DNA from: Agelas oroides
Lineage: Eukaryota; Porifera; Demospongiae; Agelasida; Agelasidae
Assembly: GCA_949130485.1 (NCBI GenBank)
Contig: OX422184.1
Coordinates: 5,312,655 to 5,376,654 of the forward strand
Direction: 5' to 3'
Length of the DNA: 64,000 nt
In this document: positions 47,193 to 58,510 of the stretch, one piece after another
How positions within the stretch are numbered: position 1 is the stretch's first letter
How the letters are laid out: each line of letters starts with the position of its first letter
The notes under the pieces: model-generated
Told to the model about the DNA's origin: nothing
Seen by the model: the letters and a program-made list of their open reading frames with translations, nothing else
Databases searched by the model: none
Translations under genes and position numbers: made by a program

Positions 47193-47676
47193 CAGTGGAA
47201 CCTCTATAATGTGGACACCATTGGTGCCATCTAAAGTGTCCTGAGTAAAGAGGTGTCCCAACTTCGGGGGCTTCCGGTATTTTTCCGGTAGGCGTGGCAA
47301 TGCGTACTTGTGCCGTTGAGCGCTACGAAGGCGCGTTCCGGAGCTCTCCCTTGCTGTACGATGGCAAGAAACGATAACCAGAGGCTAGAACTATGCGTAC
47401 CAGTGTTAGTGTAATGTTCAATTGGTGAATCAATCAGCGGTGCAGGACAATCTTGTGCGAGAGGCCTGCCAGCGTCCGCATTATCGAGTGAATTTCGTAC
47501 AGTCCATGTACTAGCGGGACCGCAAAATCTATCCGCTTTACGGAATAGCGAGGTGTCCGCATTTCGGAGAGCTCTAAAGTATTACGCGTAATACAAATTC
47601 AATCCGGACCGCAACATTTAGTCCTGTATAATGAGGTGTCCGCTATAGAGAATGTCCGTTAAGGGAGGTTCCACTG
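47193..47676. mobile_element. pogo/Tigger-like MITE
   Basis: TIRs CAGTGGAACCTCTATAATGT and inverted CAGTGGAACCTCCCTTAACG, both flanked by TA (47191-47192, 47677-47678). 484 bp without a transposase. A truncated relative lies at 10520-10642. Confidence 0.85.
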
Positions 47677-47695
47677 TATATTATTTTGGTTTACG

Positions 47696-47728
47696 CATAG
47701 ATAGTAGAGTGTCACTCTACTATCTATG
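47696..47728. repeat. 33-bp CATAGATAGTAGAGTG palindrome
   Basis: Two perfect 16-base inverted arms around a single T. The flanks GGTTTACG and GTTTGCGC are similar, so this may be a minimal inserted element with a 7-8 bp duplication. Confidence 0.8.
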
Positions 47729-48137
47729 GTTTGCGCAATGCACCGGTCATACAAAAAATAGCTATATTGATAGCTAATATAAATCTTGCATGTGGTATTT
47801 ATGTTGATTCTTTATTGCGCAGCTTGGGGAGTATAATATGCAATGCCTTATCAGTCCTTGTACCACATTCAGTTGCATGCTGTACTCCAAAACAGCAGTG
47901 CGTTTCATTTTGCAACAGTTTAGCTGTGACACTAAAATGTATACTCATAAATCTCCCCCCCCCCCCCCCTCCGTCAAAGTATGCACAGACCAAATAGCTC
48001 CATCTAAGGCATGCTTCAATATAACTTGCATGTATTGAAAGTTTGAAGACAAACATGTTACAATTATCAACATCTGGTGTTGATTCCAGTTTATGCATAC
48101 AATTATGCACAGTTCTGTTCTACCAACATATACATAT

Positions 48138-48905
48138 TTAGGAGGATGGGGTCGTTTTGATGGAGATCTGAGCTATGAGAAGCGCCTCCTCGGAACCTGC
48201 ACAAACCACAGTCCGGCCTAGTGGATTTGATAAGTGGCTAAGTCCTATATATGGCCCCCCTACATAGTTCGTATAGGCAAGGTACAGCTGGTTCTCCAAG
48301 GCTTTTGCTGGAACAACAATTTTGGAAATATTGTCATACATCATATCAGCTGTAGCTGTTAAGACAGGAACAAACTTGGCCCCCTTCTGTGCCAAACTTC
48401 GTAGTGCTTCTGGAAAGTCCAGGTCATAGCAGATTAGTAGTCCTACTTTGATTCCATTCCAGTTTAGCACAGGAGATTCGTTACCAGGGGTAAAGCTTTT
48501 TCCTTCAGTGGGAGCCCAAAGATGCACTTTGCGATAATTTAATAATGAGGAGCCGTTTTTGTCCACAAAGTGGGCGGAATTGTAGTATTTCTCTTCACCC
48601 GACGACCTGTCCACTTCTGGATAGCCATAGATCACAGCAATACCGTTTTCCTTTGCCGCAGCTGATATCTTCATGAAGGAGGCTCCACATTTCTCTTCCG
48701 CCACTATTTTCAGATTACCGGCAGTATCAGCACCAGCAACAGAGCTATATTCGGAGAGGAAGAGCTCGCCGAAGATGACTAGGTCAGCGCCCGCCCCAGC
48801 CGCTCTCTTAATTCCCTCTGTTATCTTGCCGAGATTGTGAACCACGTCCAACGGTTTTGCTGCTGCTTGGCAGAGTGCAACGGTGCATTGAGTACTCCCT
48901 GCCAT
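48138..48905 (-). CDS. Nitrilase-superfamily amidohydrolase, intronless
   Basis: 255 residues from ATG 48905 (MAGSTQCTVALCQAAAKPLD). The carbon-nitrogen hydrolase triad is present: Glu in VIFGELFL, Lys in NYRKVHL and Cys in LLICYDLDFPE (E47, K126, C159 from this start). The family hydrolyses nitriles or amides through a Cys thioester; the compact single-domain size suits an aliphatic amidase or carbamoylase-like enzyme, but the substrate cannot be read. No introns, no signal peptide from this start. An in-frame hydrophobic extension upstream has no ATG. It is divergent from the methyltransferase, with 890 bp between start codons. A TTTATT (AATAAA on this strand) lies at 47811, rather far away. 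Confidence 0.85.
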   Translation of the reverse strand: MAGSTQCTVALCQAAAKPLDVVHNLGKITEGIKRAAGAGADLVIFGELFLSEYSSVAGADTAGNLKIVAEEKCGASFMKISAAAKENGIAVIYGYPEVDRSSGEEKYYNSAHFVDKNGSSLLNYRKVHLWAPTEGKSFTPGNESPVLNWNGIKVGLLICYDLDFPEALRSLAQKGAKFVPVLTATADMMYDNISKIVVPAKALENQLYLAYTNYVGGPYIGLSHLSNPLGRTVVCAGSEEALLIAQISIKTTPSS

Positions 48906-49795
48906 ACTACTCACGGACAAGAGGAAGACAACAGCCACAATATCATACGATTTCTAGCGATCAGCTGCACGAGCAACTGAAACTGAGCTGACTGCAGTCT
49001 GGACGCAGCGGAGCGCTAGTTAAAGGTCAAGAATGGCCCATCAGCGTAAGCGCGGCGCAGAAGTCACGTGATGGGTAGGGCATAGATTATCTAGGGGGAT
49101 GCGCGGCGCGCGGCGAGGCGCAAGCGATTGACCGATTCAGGCCAAACTCAACTGCTCTGTGATTACTACTCTACTGTATGAACGATGGTCTCATGTGTTT
49201 GTTGTTACAAGTCTTGAAGAAATGCGTCCAATTAGACTCTGGGGTGGCTCGGGTGGTGCCGTCCCGGCGCTTCCTTAACCGTTAGCTATTGTAGGCTCTT
49301 TAGCTGCCAAGATTCTTCTTTTCTGTAACCTCTCTTTCCTGTTTGTCTATTGAAGACGTAAACAGGTGCTTGTTCCACGATCGCATGCAACATACACACG
49401 TGTCACAGTCACAGTGCACGGTCTGACAATTTTTTTTTGTTCGTGCTCGGCGTGCAAATCAATCGTGCAATGCAACAAACGTAAGTTATGTTGATTTTGC
49501 AACAGCTCAGAACAGTATGAGAAAAGAGCCACAGTTCTGTAAATAAGAGGTAGTCGGAGGTTAAATCCTGAGGCTGTACTTCGTCGCTCGCTTGAAGATT
49601 TTGCAAGCTGTTTCTTAATAAGTCTATGCACAGTGATGTGTCCGTAGCCTCGTCCCCATGCATGCGTACGACTGGGAATGAGGCTAATATATCCGTATAC
49701 GACAATAAATTTGCACATATGCGGAAGGTGATATCACGCATAAAACGAAATGAGCTCTTGGGCTGATACAATATTTTCCTCTAGCATGCACGACC
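48906..49795. promoter_or_regulatory. Shared divergent 5' region, nitrilase / methyltransferase
   Basis: 890 bp separate two outward-facing start codons. The nitrilase-proximal part (49020-49130) is CpG-rich (GCGCGGCGCGCGGCG), as in a CpG-type promoter. A 42-bp micro-transposon lies at 49645-49686. Promoter elements were not mapped. Confidence 0.4.
49645..49686. mobile_element. 42-bp micro-element of the TAGCCTCG family
   Basis: TAGCCTCGTCCC and inverted TAGCCTCATTCCC enclose 17 bp. The flanking 9-mers ATGTGTCCG and ATATATCCG match at seven positions, like the larger members. Confidence 0.65.
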
Positions 49796-50848
49796 ATGGA
49801 GCAGACAAACGTATTCAAGCATTTTAAGGAAGTAGCTAATCGCTACGATGAACTGTATGGATTTGTATACGAAGAACTGTCGCAATTGACCGTCAAGCAC
49901 TTGCAGTTAAAACCCAACGATCTTTTGGCCGACATAGGGGCAGGCACTGGTGCTATCTCCCAGCTCATTTGGAAGAAAGCCGGTTTGTTTTTCAACAGTG
50001 TAGTGCTATTACTTCTACTCAACCGCAATGCGTAGTTTTCTGGTAATAATGTAAGAAAGGATGCTTGCAGTATTACGGGAGCGTATAAACTCAGTTCCGG
50101 AAAATTGGGGGTACACAGGAGATTTAACCTTAGAATTTCTGCACGCAAGATGAATAGCGAGTCTAAAATAAATTTTATTTGTGGAAAAATGATAGCCTAA
50201 GAGGAGAGTTCAATACTGAAATTTAGAGGAGTATGTCAAAAGACTTTGCAAAGTCACATTATTTTTTTTTCCATCTATATTTTAGGACTCAAAAATCCTG
50301 TTTTGTGCGTTGAACCCAATGCTGAAATGCTGCTCATTGCTGAGAAGAGGGAAGGCTGCACACCTTATCTGGCCACAGCAGATGCCTTTCTCACAAGTGA
50401 TTTAAAAGAAAAGTACAACAAGATCCTCATGAATGAAAGTGCCCATCTCTTTCCTGATCCTCTTGGTACCTTTCGAAAAGCTGCTGAGTACCTACCTCAA
50501 GATGGCCTGCTGGTTTTAATTGTTCGAGCTCGTACAAGCACGTTTCCCATGTGGAAAAGCATGCAAGAAAAGTTTACCGTCTTTGAAGAAGATGTCTTCC
50601 AAGAGTTCTTGGAGAAAGCTGGTTTCACTGTTACAATCACTTCAGAAGTGTATACAGTTGCAATGACAAAAGGAGAATGGTATGATAAGCTCCGAAGAAG
50701 GGTCTTCAGCACTCTTTATGAGTTCAGTAATGAAGAGATAGAAAAAGGTTTGGAAGAAATTGATCGAGATTGGTTTCCTGACAAGAATGAAGCTGATATT
50801 GTGGATATCAAGGACACTTTAGTTTACTATCATGCAACCAAACAGTAA
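49796..50848 (+). CDS. Class I SAM-dependent methyltransferase, two exons
   Basis: Exons 49796-49982 and 50286-50848 join in phase (249 residues). Motif I is ADIGAGTGAIS (residues 45-55). After the intron come the acidic-end motif LCVEPNAEML and the motif IV-like region KYNKILMNESAHLF. The fold is the ordinary Rossmann methyltransferase (type 11/25), with a helical C-terminal ~100 residues. The substrate is unknown. The intron (303 bp, GTTTGT...TTTTAG) separates motif I from the next strand. The start ATG follows ACGACC and is the first in frame. No close AATAAA was seen. Divergent neighbour: nitrilase. Confidence 0.82.
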
Positions 50849-51525
50849 CACTTGCACTGAAGCTGTTAAAACTGAGTGTGTGAAACTTGTCTAAAGTTGG
50901 CTTTATAAATCCATCTGCATAAGGTTCATTGTCGCGGTAAAGTCATAAAGATATATTTGCGCTTTAATGTCACTTTGCGTGGGCTGGGGTGGGTGGAGGG
51001 GAGGGGGGGGGGGGGGGGGGGGTGGTAGGGGGGTGAAAGGTGTATTTTTCCTTGCGTTTTTATACTGGTACGGAAAGCTGATGACCAAAGATAGAAATAA
51101 TGAACATGTGTAAAGTTTGCGTATATATCAGTTCAGGTCGAAACCTGGCTCTCAGCAAAGGCCATGCAGGTCAACTAAACCAGACAGTTCATGGTTGATT
51201 ACCAGAGTTAGCAGCGGTGCGCACATCCGGGGTCTATACTAAAGACTCGTATACGGCCAGCAACACTGTACGCAGTGACACTTTAATGGTTATAAAATTT
51301 GTACTGTTATACGTACTGTAGCGCTTTCGAAGCCTCTACTATATAGTCTTGCAGAGTGATTACTATCCGTACGCGGCGCGCGGTTGCGTTGAATTACAAT
51401 CGCGCGGAATGCTTACGACGGATATAAAGGAAATCTACCGTTCAACTCGCTAGTGTGGGGCTCGCTCAGGCTTGCCCCAATTACGCAGTAGTCAAACGAC
51501 TTGCGCCTCGCTAAAGTCCGTAGCT
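50849..51525. other. Spacer and P450 5' region
   Basis: A G-run of over 20 bases (about 51003-51022) could form a G-quadruplex. Just upstream of the P450 start, GGGGCTCGCTCAGGCTTGCCCC (51456-51477) is an inverted repeat; a relative lies near 16180. Confidence 0.5.
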
Positions 51526-52950
51526 ATGTTGGAGTTACTCGTGGCGGCTCTCTTGGGAGTGTTTGCTGTGTTGGTAGCGTTCTACCTACGCCCAAAATGG
51601 GCAAAAAAGGGAAAAACAATCCCAGGATGGAATAAGGATCCTGCTGATCCCGTGATGGGTGATCTCCGCAAAGCCAGTTCGTTCGGGAGCCTTCACGACT
51701 ACTTAATGCAGCTACACAAAGGCGGGCGCTGTCCAGTAACCTCTTTCTGGTGGCAGAATCAGCATGTTGTCAGTGTGTGCAGTCCCGAAGCATTCAAAGA
51801 TACGGAGAATGTGTACAACAAGCCGAAGGAACTATTTGCGCAGTTTACGGAACCACTCCATGGTACCAATAGCATTCAAAGTGTAAATGATACCGAATGG
51901 AAAGAGCGAAAGAAACTTCTTCATGGCAATATTAGAGGTGAAAAGTTAGAGTCTTTTTTTGGTGATTTCGTTCAAATTGCTCGAGAAGCTGAAATACTTT
52001 GGTCTCCTGCAAAGCCAATAAAGCTAACAAAAGAAATGTTTAGAATGATACTCAAAGCCATCCTCACCACATCGCTTGGAAATATATTTGAGGATAACAG
52101 TGGCATTGAAGAGCTTGCCAACATTTACCACCTGTGTAAAAGTGAAATGAACAAGCGTATTCTGGATGTTCCACCTAGTCCGAACAGTCAACGGGAATTG
52201 GAATTTCAGCAGAACCTAGAGCACTTACAGTCCTACTTCAGGCAAATGATACAGGCTCGTAAGGAACAAAATGGTGGGAGGAAGTTGCCTTTGTTGGATA
52301 CACTTCTTGAGTCAGGAGCCTCAGAAGATCAGCTGATAGCTGACATAACTACCTACATGGGTGGTTTCCATACTGCTGCTTTCTTTGCAACTTGGTGTTT
52401 CTACTACCTTGCTCAAAATCGTGATGTACAAGAAAAGCTGTTCAGAGAAATCGAGGACAGAGTTAAGGGGGAGTACGGTGAGAAACTGAAGGCTTACACT
52501 CTTACATCTAACTCCTACTTGCGGCAATTTATTGATGAGTCCTTACGTGTAAGTGCCACTGCCTCCTTTGATGGCCACTGTTCTGACCAGGACATAATAA
52601 TAGATGGCTACCATGTGCCTGCCAAGACCCCAATCATCCAGGCTATTGGAGTTGCACTGAACAGTGAAGCTATATGGGAGAATCCCGAAAGTTTCAATCC
52701 TGAACGATTTTCTCCTGGATCAAAGCATGCTAAGAGGGGTCCTGAGTTTCGCCCTTTTGGTGTCCCACATGTTCGACGTTGCCCTGCTAATCGTTTTATC
52801 TACTTTGTTGTTTCCATATACATCACTGTTCTTCTGCAACGTTTCACATTTTTGACAGTCGACGAGCAGGCTCCAGAAATGGACTACGGTATTGCAACAT
52901 CACCCAAAGACGAGGTCTACATTCAGGTCATGCTCAGGAAGCAGGAGTAA
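51526..52950 (+). CDS. Cytochrome P450, CYP20 type, intronless
   Basis: 474 residues from ATG 51526 (MLELLVAALLGVFAVLV, an N-terminal ER anchor). Landmarks of CYP20: FGSLHDYLMQLHKGG and VTSFWWQNQHVVSV. The K-helix ESLR lies near residue 338. The heme loop is FRPFGVPHVRRCPANRF with C419 as axial ligand; the usual Gly after Cys-X is Ala and the loop is longer than FxxGxRxCxG. The I-helix has GGFHTA instead of AGxDT, the same kind of departure that makes vertebrate CYP20A1 an orphan enzyme. Length is close to the human protein (462). Single exon, unlike the multi-exon vertebrate gene. AATAAA at 53081, 131 bp after the stop. Confidence 0.85.
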   Translation: MLELLVAALLGVFAVLVAFYLRPKWAKKGKTIPGWNKDPADPVMGDLRKASSFGSLHDYLMQLHKGGRCPVTSFWWQNQHVVSVCSPEAFKDTENVYNKPKELFAQFTEPLHGTNSIQSVNDTEWKERKKLLHGNIRGEKLESFFGDFVQIAREAEILWSPAKPIKLTKEMFRMILKAILTTSLGNIFEDNSGIEELANIYHLCKSEMNKRILDVPPSPNSQRELEFQQNLEHLQSYFRQMIQARKEQNGGRKLPLLDTLLESGASEDQLIADITTYMGGFHTAAFFATWCFYYLAQNRDVQEKLFREIEDRVKGEYGEKLKAYTLTSNSYLRQFIDESLRVSATASFDGHCSDQDIIIDGYHVPAKTPIIQAIGVALNSEAIWENPESFNPERFSPGSKHAKRGPEFRPFGVPHVRRCPANRFIYFVVSIYITVLLQRFTFLTVDEQAPEMDYGIATSPKDEVYIQVMLRKQE

Positions 52951-53080
52951 ACTGCTGTGTAGAATAGGTATACCTCAGGCTGATAAGTGTGTACTATCAA
53001 CGTGTTGAAGTAACAAATGCCTTAACAATGGTTTTTGTTAGGTATGTAGCAACATGTTTTTGATATCAATATAATTGCAA

Positions 53081-53086
53081 AATAAA
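53081..53086 (+). terminator. Poly(A) signal of the P450 gene
   Basis: AATAAA followed by T/G-rich sequence (TTTGTGACACC), 131 bp after the stop codon. Confidence 0.7.
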
Positions 53087-53327
53087 AAATTTGTGACACC
53101 GTTAAAAGGCACATATGCCTACCATATTCAGTGGAAAACAACTACGCATTTATTATCAATATGCACTTATTAACTTGGTACATTTTTGGATCGAGTGTAA
53201 ATTATTTATTTAAAACTTTTCCCTGTGTTAGCCTGGTGCACAGGTCCAAGGTTAATACATCATTATATAGTGGCAAAACACAGTGAAGTTGTGCACGACA
53301 TTTTAGATTATATAATGTTGTTTTGGT

Positions 53328-53579
53328 CCAGAGGAGGTTGGACATGGTTGACCTTTGCTAATTAAAACAACTGAGGTCACACTAATTGATCTTGGATATT
53401 GCAAGGTAGAAGTTTTTTAGCTTTTCTATGACTGGATCCAGCCTTGAATCCTGATTTGAAAACTGGGGCCCACCTCAGTGAAAGTCGAGAGAGCTTGTCT
53501 GTTGAGATACGAAAAATCAATTAGTGTGACCTCAGCCATTTTAATTAGTAAAGTTCAACCATGTCCAACCTCCTCTGGT
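53328..53579. mobile_element. Inverted-repeat element CCAGAGGAGG family
   Basis: Arms of about 62 bp start CCAGAGGAGGTTGGACATGG. TTTTGGT occurs on both flanks (53321-53327 and 53580-53586), a 7-bp duplication. A shortened, almost loop-free relative lies at 60561-60650. Confidence 0.8.
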
Positions 53580-55947
53580 TTTGGTCCACCCCTCCCAATA
53601 CACCTTGGCCCCCCAATCCAAAATTGGTTCCTTCTCCATAGTATGGCAGCATCATAGCCCTCATTTCCAGGCCACTGCTCAACCTTTCGTCACTTGGTTT
53701 GCGTGTGTGGGGAGAGGTTGGATGTGAGATTAGCAGCATCATTATTGCCAAAATGGGAGCTGCATGCGGTCATTAGAAGTTGGCTCCCATAGAAAGAAAG
53801 CACAGACATTCACAAGCCAGTACCTGGATGGAGTATTGTGAACAGGGAATTTAAAAAGTTGAGCTCTTTCAAATATTGGATGCATGTAAAAAGTAAACAC
53901 AATTTTACTCTCCCTGAAGCTAACGTTAGGTGCCATGTGTATCATGCCACTGATTTATACACATAGATCACTTAATTTAACAGTTACTGTGAAATCACCA
54001 ATGTGATGAGATTTGACAAACTATAGTGCTGAGTCAAGACTGTTATGCAATTTGTTTACGCAGGTACACAATAGAGGAATGAGTATGTTCATTGTTGAAG
54101 ATCTGATGCAGACAATGGTGTGAAGTATACACAGTCTCCTTGACAACACGCAAGTTGCATGCTTGCTAAGATTATAGATGCGTTAGGGATAAACTATATA
54201 AGGGCTGAAAACAAACAATAGTCAAAAGGTCAACTGAATTCTAGATTAGCTAAACCAAACGCTGGGCCAAATCACCTAAGAAATTGATGAAATTGAAGAG
54301 CATATAGAGGCAAGTACACACTAATATATATCAATGGTCAATGCCTCAACCCAATCATACTGTGACTTAAAAACAATATTGGCTGACTCTGAGTAACCCT
54401 AAACACGGTGTTTACATCTCATAAACAACATCTGGTCATAATGCCAAGCCTTGTGATTACTTGATAATGGAGCAATATGTGAGATCATAGGGTTACACTG
54501 GTAGGTTTTCCCATTGTCTAGATGCCTCTGGTACCACACAAAATTCTACTTGTGCTCTGCAAAACCTAGTTGAATGCCAACACCCTCCAAAGAAGAAAAG
54601 AGTGTCTGATGATTTTATACCTCCAAGAAATTTCAGCAGCGGAATCTGATTGGCTGACATGACAATAGGTACGTACTTGGCTTCCAAGCCCAGAAACATA
54701 GGCGGTTCCAGACACGGGCAAGCCCGGGCATTGCCCGGGTAAAATTCTGGTCACTATATTGTGCGGAAACTCGGCTGTAACATAGCGGCTCCGCCACGAG
54801 TGTCGCCTGCCCAGGTAACCTGGCAGCTCTGCAACTGCCACTGCCCATAAAGCAACTTCAATAGCTTAGCTTTTTACCATATTAGTTAGTTGTGGTGTGA
54901 GAGATTCACCAGACACTTTAGGAGAGTCTGAATACAAGTCTATTCTGAACCCTAGCCAACCCCAAATCTCTTTGTATCATACTGCGTGGGAAGTTGAAAG
55001 AAGCCGCCACGGGGTACAAATCCCATGTACACCGTGGCGGCACCTGTGATCCTAGTTGTCTCATATGGTACAACTAGGTTGCTAAGCAACAGTCCAGCCC
55101 ATTCACATAGCAGAAGCCTCACACCAGACTAATTATGATACAAGCCAGCTGTACCATGGCTTCTTAATGGGTATGGGTTGTACCATCCTCGGGTTATTGA
55201 TGTCCTTCCTCGGGCTTCGCCCTCAGAAGTACATCATCAACCCTCAGATGGTACAATCCCCATACCCATTAAGAAGCCATGGTACAACTATAACTTGTAC
55301 AATTTCCATTCCATGTGCATAAATTTTTGTGACTCCTGCTAGCTACTAACATTCCCAGTGGCAGAACATACGTGTTTTACTATCATATCTTGTGTGCGTT
55401 CCACTGTTGAACGCACTTGCTATTCATAGTCTATTACAATTGAATTAGCAAAACATGCTTGTATGGCAGGCTGTCTACACCTTATTGAACAATTATATTG
55501 TGTGCCGACGTGCCTGTGGTTTATCCAGCATGCTTTTAGAGGGTACTATGTTACTCATATCTAACCTTTGTTTGCAGTTATCATGTAACCACTGGTAGTC
55601 TATTAAGCTAGACCATCCCTCACCCTAGACCATCAATCAAGAAAATTGAGTGAATGTCTAGCGAATGTCATTAGTACCGTATATGTGAGGAGAGTGAGAG
55701 ATGGCCTAAATTCTAAATCACATGCAAATCAACGTTAGCTAAATCAAGTCCAATAAAAAAAAAAAGAACTGCTGGAATGAGAATCTACTTTGCATTAAAG
55801 GCCACTAGGCCCTATTGTTTAACATGCACTTATAATGCAGAGTAACAGAGTTGGTGCCATCACTACCACATCCTTTGTATAAGACATGCATTCATGGGCA
55901 TAGCACTAACCAATTATTTATGTCAGATTGAATATCGAGTGCTTTAA
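53580..55947. other. Intergenic spacer with hairpins
   Basis: Contains hairpin GCCGCCACGG...CCGTGGCGGC (55003-55041), CCTAGTTGT...ACAACTAGG (55051-55078) and GCCCGGGCATTGCCCGGG near 54722. I recognise no gene. Confidence 0.5.
55151..55285. repeat. Hairpin repeat with CTCGGGCTTCGCCCTC centre
   Basis: GTACCATGGCTTCTTAATGG pairs with CCATTAAGAAGCCATGGTAC. The arms continue through GTACCAT/ATGGTAC to a GGGCTTCGCCC loop. Confidence 0.85.
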
Positions 55948-56286
55948 CACTGTAAAAAAATTAGGTTACTTTAACTATTAGCTTATCTCAGTTGCACCAG
56001 AGTGGTATCATTAGAAGTGCTTCTAAAAAAGGTTTCTTGAAATTCCATCCAAGAGCTTCTTCTTTAGTTAAATTAGTTTCTTCTTTCAGAAATCCTATTT
56101 CACTGCATTACTGGTATTTCTACCATAACTATGTAACCACATTAAAGAAGAAGCTTTTCAAAGTTGTGGTTTCAAGGTCTTCAGAAGACTTAGCATTCCT
56201 TGAACTTCATGATGTGTACACCACATACATGCAACTGAGATAACTGAAATAGCTATGGTTGAAGTAACCCAAATGTTTTTACTGTG
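55948..56286. mobile_element. TIR element, CACTGTAAA family, copy 2
   Basis: Ends CACTGTAAAAAAATTAGGTT and inverted CACAGTAAAAACATTTGGGT. The interior matches the element at 45192-45586 in opposite orientation, including AGCATTCCTTGAACTTCATG. Ends 25 bp before the tyrosine-recombinase element. Confidence 0.75.
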
Positions 56287-56626
56287 TTGTGCATAGTATA
56301 GTAGCCATAGGTTGACTCTGAAAGCAGAGTTTGAGGACAGGGGTGGTTATTGTAATCCTGTAGCTGCCATGTATTATGTGTTATAATCTCCAACCTGGTT
56401 GGCCGATGTTTAGTTATTAGTAAACATGAAAGATAATTTACATTGTAAATAAGGTAGTTTATAGAAAAACATATTTACAGAATCTATGAAAAATATTTTT
56501 TGACAATGTATAAATTACCTTGCATGTTTACTAATAACAATAATAATCATATGGTAATAACAAGTTTCTATACAAAGCTTCTATACCGCGGGAATGCAAT
56601 ATTTCTGTAACCTGCACTGTTTTCAA

Positions 56627-56695
56627 CCAATCAGATGCTGATTACACTTTTTTGCACCGGTACGAGTGCAAAAAGTGTAATCGCGACCTGATTGG
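56627..56695. repeat. Hairpin CCAATCAG...ATTACAC
   Basis: CCAATCAGATGCTGATTACA and onward to GCAC is inverted as GTGC...TGTAATCGCGACCTGATTGG around CGGTACGA. It lies 80 bp before the recombinase ATG and may be a binding or folding site; the same words form the tandem array at 1851-2026. Confidence 0.8.
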
Positions 56696-56774
56696 TTACT
56701 GCCGTAACGGTTTCTACGCGCGAACGTAAAAGTAAACAAACGGGCTACGGAGCGCACAATGGTAACCAAGCGCC

Positions 56775-58244
56775 ATGGCGGAAGGTAGCTACTGTGCGAG
56801 TGAATTTTTCTGCCCTTCTATTGCCGAATTTCTCAATACGACCGACGTGTTCGAAAACACCGAAGAAGACGAACTCGAGGAGTTCTTCGCCCGTATACCG
56901 CTCGAAGTACTGCAGGGCGACGCTGCCCCACCCACTTCTCCGCCCCCTACGAGCTCCACCCTCTGCTTACCTGGTCCTAGCAACGCCCACGAGCTGCAGC
57001 GCTTGAAGGACAAGAACCGCAACAAGAACACCGATAGAAGCACCAGCAACTGGGCGCGGAGGTTTGAGACATGGCAAAAACAGCGTGGCATTACAGTGCC
57101 ATTATGTGACGCTAGTGCTAGTGAGCTAGACGTGGTTCTACAAAATTTCTTTGCTGAATTGAAGAAGAAGGATGGGACAGATTACGAACCAGAGTCCCTT
57201 CGGACCATGCTAGCTGCACTGGACAGATTCTTTCGGAGCAGTGGCTGCAAATACAGCATAGCAAAGGACAAGGAGTTTAGTGAAAGCAGGAAGGTGCTAA
57301 ATGGGAAAGCGATTGAACTCCGAGAACAAGGCAAAGGGAAGCGAAAGAACAGAGCAGACCCATTAAATGAGGAAGAGGAAGAGCTCCTGTGGAAGAAGGG
57401 TGTACTAGGGGATGCCAGTCCTGTGAGCCTCAACCACACAGTGTTTTATGTGTTGAGCCAACATTTTGGAACAAGGGGAAGACAGGAACACCACCAGATC
57501 CGAGTTGAAGAGCTGAAGTTTGTGAAGAATGCAGTGACTGGTGAAGCAGATTATGTTGAATGGGTCGAAGGAGTTACAAAGACACGCCAAGGAGGGTTGG
57601 TTAAAAAGGAGAGATGAGTCCCCCAACAAGCCTATGCTACTGGTGGTAGTAGATGTCCAGTTCGCCTCCTGCAGAAACTGGTATCAAAACGACCAGAAAA
57701 AATGAAAACATCTGGACCATTGTACTTGAATCCCCTTCGCAGTTTCCAGGCCGACAGAGAGATTTGGTATACCACTACACCTGTGGGAGTGAACACCATT
57801 AACAACTACATGAAGAGTATGGCAAATGCAGCAGGACTTGATGCTACTGGGAAGAAGCTCACAAACCACAGTGTTCAGAAAACAACTGTGAGAAAGCTGC
57901 AGAAGCAGGGTATTCCTAACAGTGACATTGCTGCCATCACAGGACATCGCAATGTACAGAGTTTGCAGCAGTACGCGGAGATGGAGCAGGAAAACCACGC
58001 CCAGATAAGCAAGGTGTTGAGCAGTGGCCATCAGTGTGCTGTGACCAGGCCTCCTCTACATGACTGCAACCCAAATGTCCCAGTAACACCGTCATATTCA
58101 GTTCCACATCAGTACAACTTCAGCAACTGTACTGTATTCTTTGGCAATACACAATCAAGCAGTACATCCACACAGTATCAAGTACCTGTTGTGACTCCAA
58201 GGAAGCGGCCTCGTGCCTACATAATAGACTCTGATGAGGATTGA
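56775..58244 (+). pseudogene. Crypton-like tyrosine recombinase (DUF3504 type) with in-frame TGA
   Basis: One frame of 490 codons, interrupted only by TGA at 57615-57617 (codon 281). Residues 1-75 are acidic and Pro-rich. An N-terminal SAM-like DNA-binding region follows (SNWARRFETWQKQRG ... LDRFFRSSG). The catalytic half has FGTRGRQEHH (first Arg), NHSVQKTTVRKL (the H-x-x-R block, with Gln where Arg is expected) and ITGHRNVQSLQQYAEM (His and the Tyr region). The C-tail ends RKRPRAYIIDSDED. The architecture matches the Crypton-derived DUF3504 group (ZMYM/QRICH1 relatives). Two defects, a nonsense codon and a lost catalytic Arg, suggest a recently inactivated copy. Confidence 0.8.
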
Positions 58245-58349
58245 CTCACTTAACATGGTATAATACCCCTGCAATTATGTGTATACAGTATCTAAACACA
58301 TGTGTTTGATTCAGCTACATGAATGATGGTAAATTATCAGTGTTGTTAT

Positions 58350-58510
58350 GATTAATATGTAATAGCATGGTTTTGTAGTGCAATTTTGGGAATTAATTGC
58401 ATTCGTAAGGTTAGTAATTTCACTCGGCTTCGCCTCGTGAAATTACAAACCTTACTCATGCAATTAATTCCCAAATTGCACTACAAACCATGCTGTTACA
58501 TATACTAATC
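58350..58510. repeat. Hairpin repeat with CTCGGCTTCGCCTCG centre
   Basis: GATTAATATGTAATAGCATG pairs with CATGCTGTTACATATACTAATC. The arms continue (GTGCAATTTTGGGAATTAAT) to CACTCGGCTTCGCCTCGTG. It follows the recombinase stop. Confidence 0.85.

Noticed and set aside
57615-57617. Two separate recombinase genes (56775-57617 and 57702-58244)
   Set aside because: Both lie in the same frame and the gap reads continuously as family sequence, so this is one frame with one TGA.
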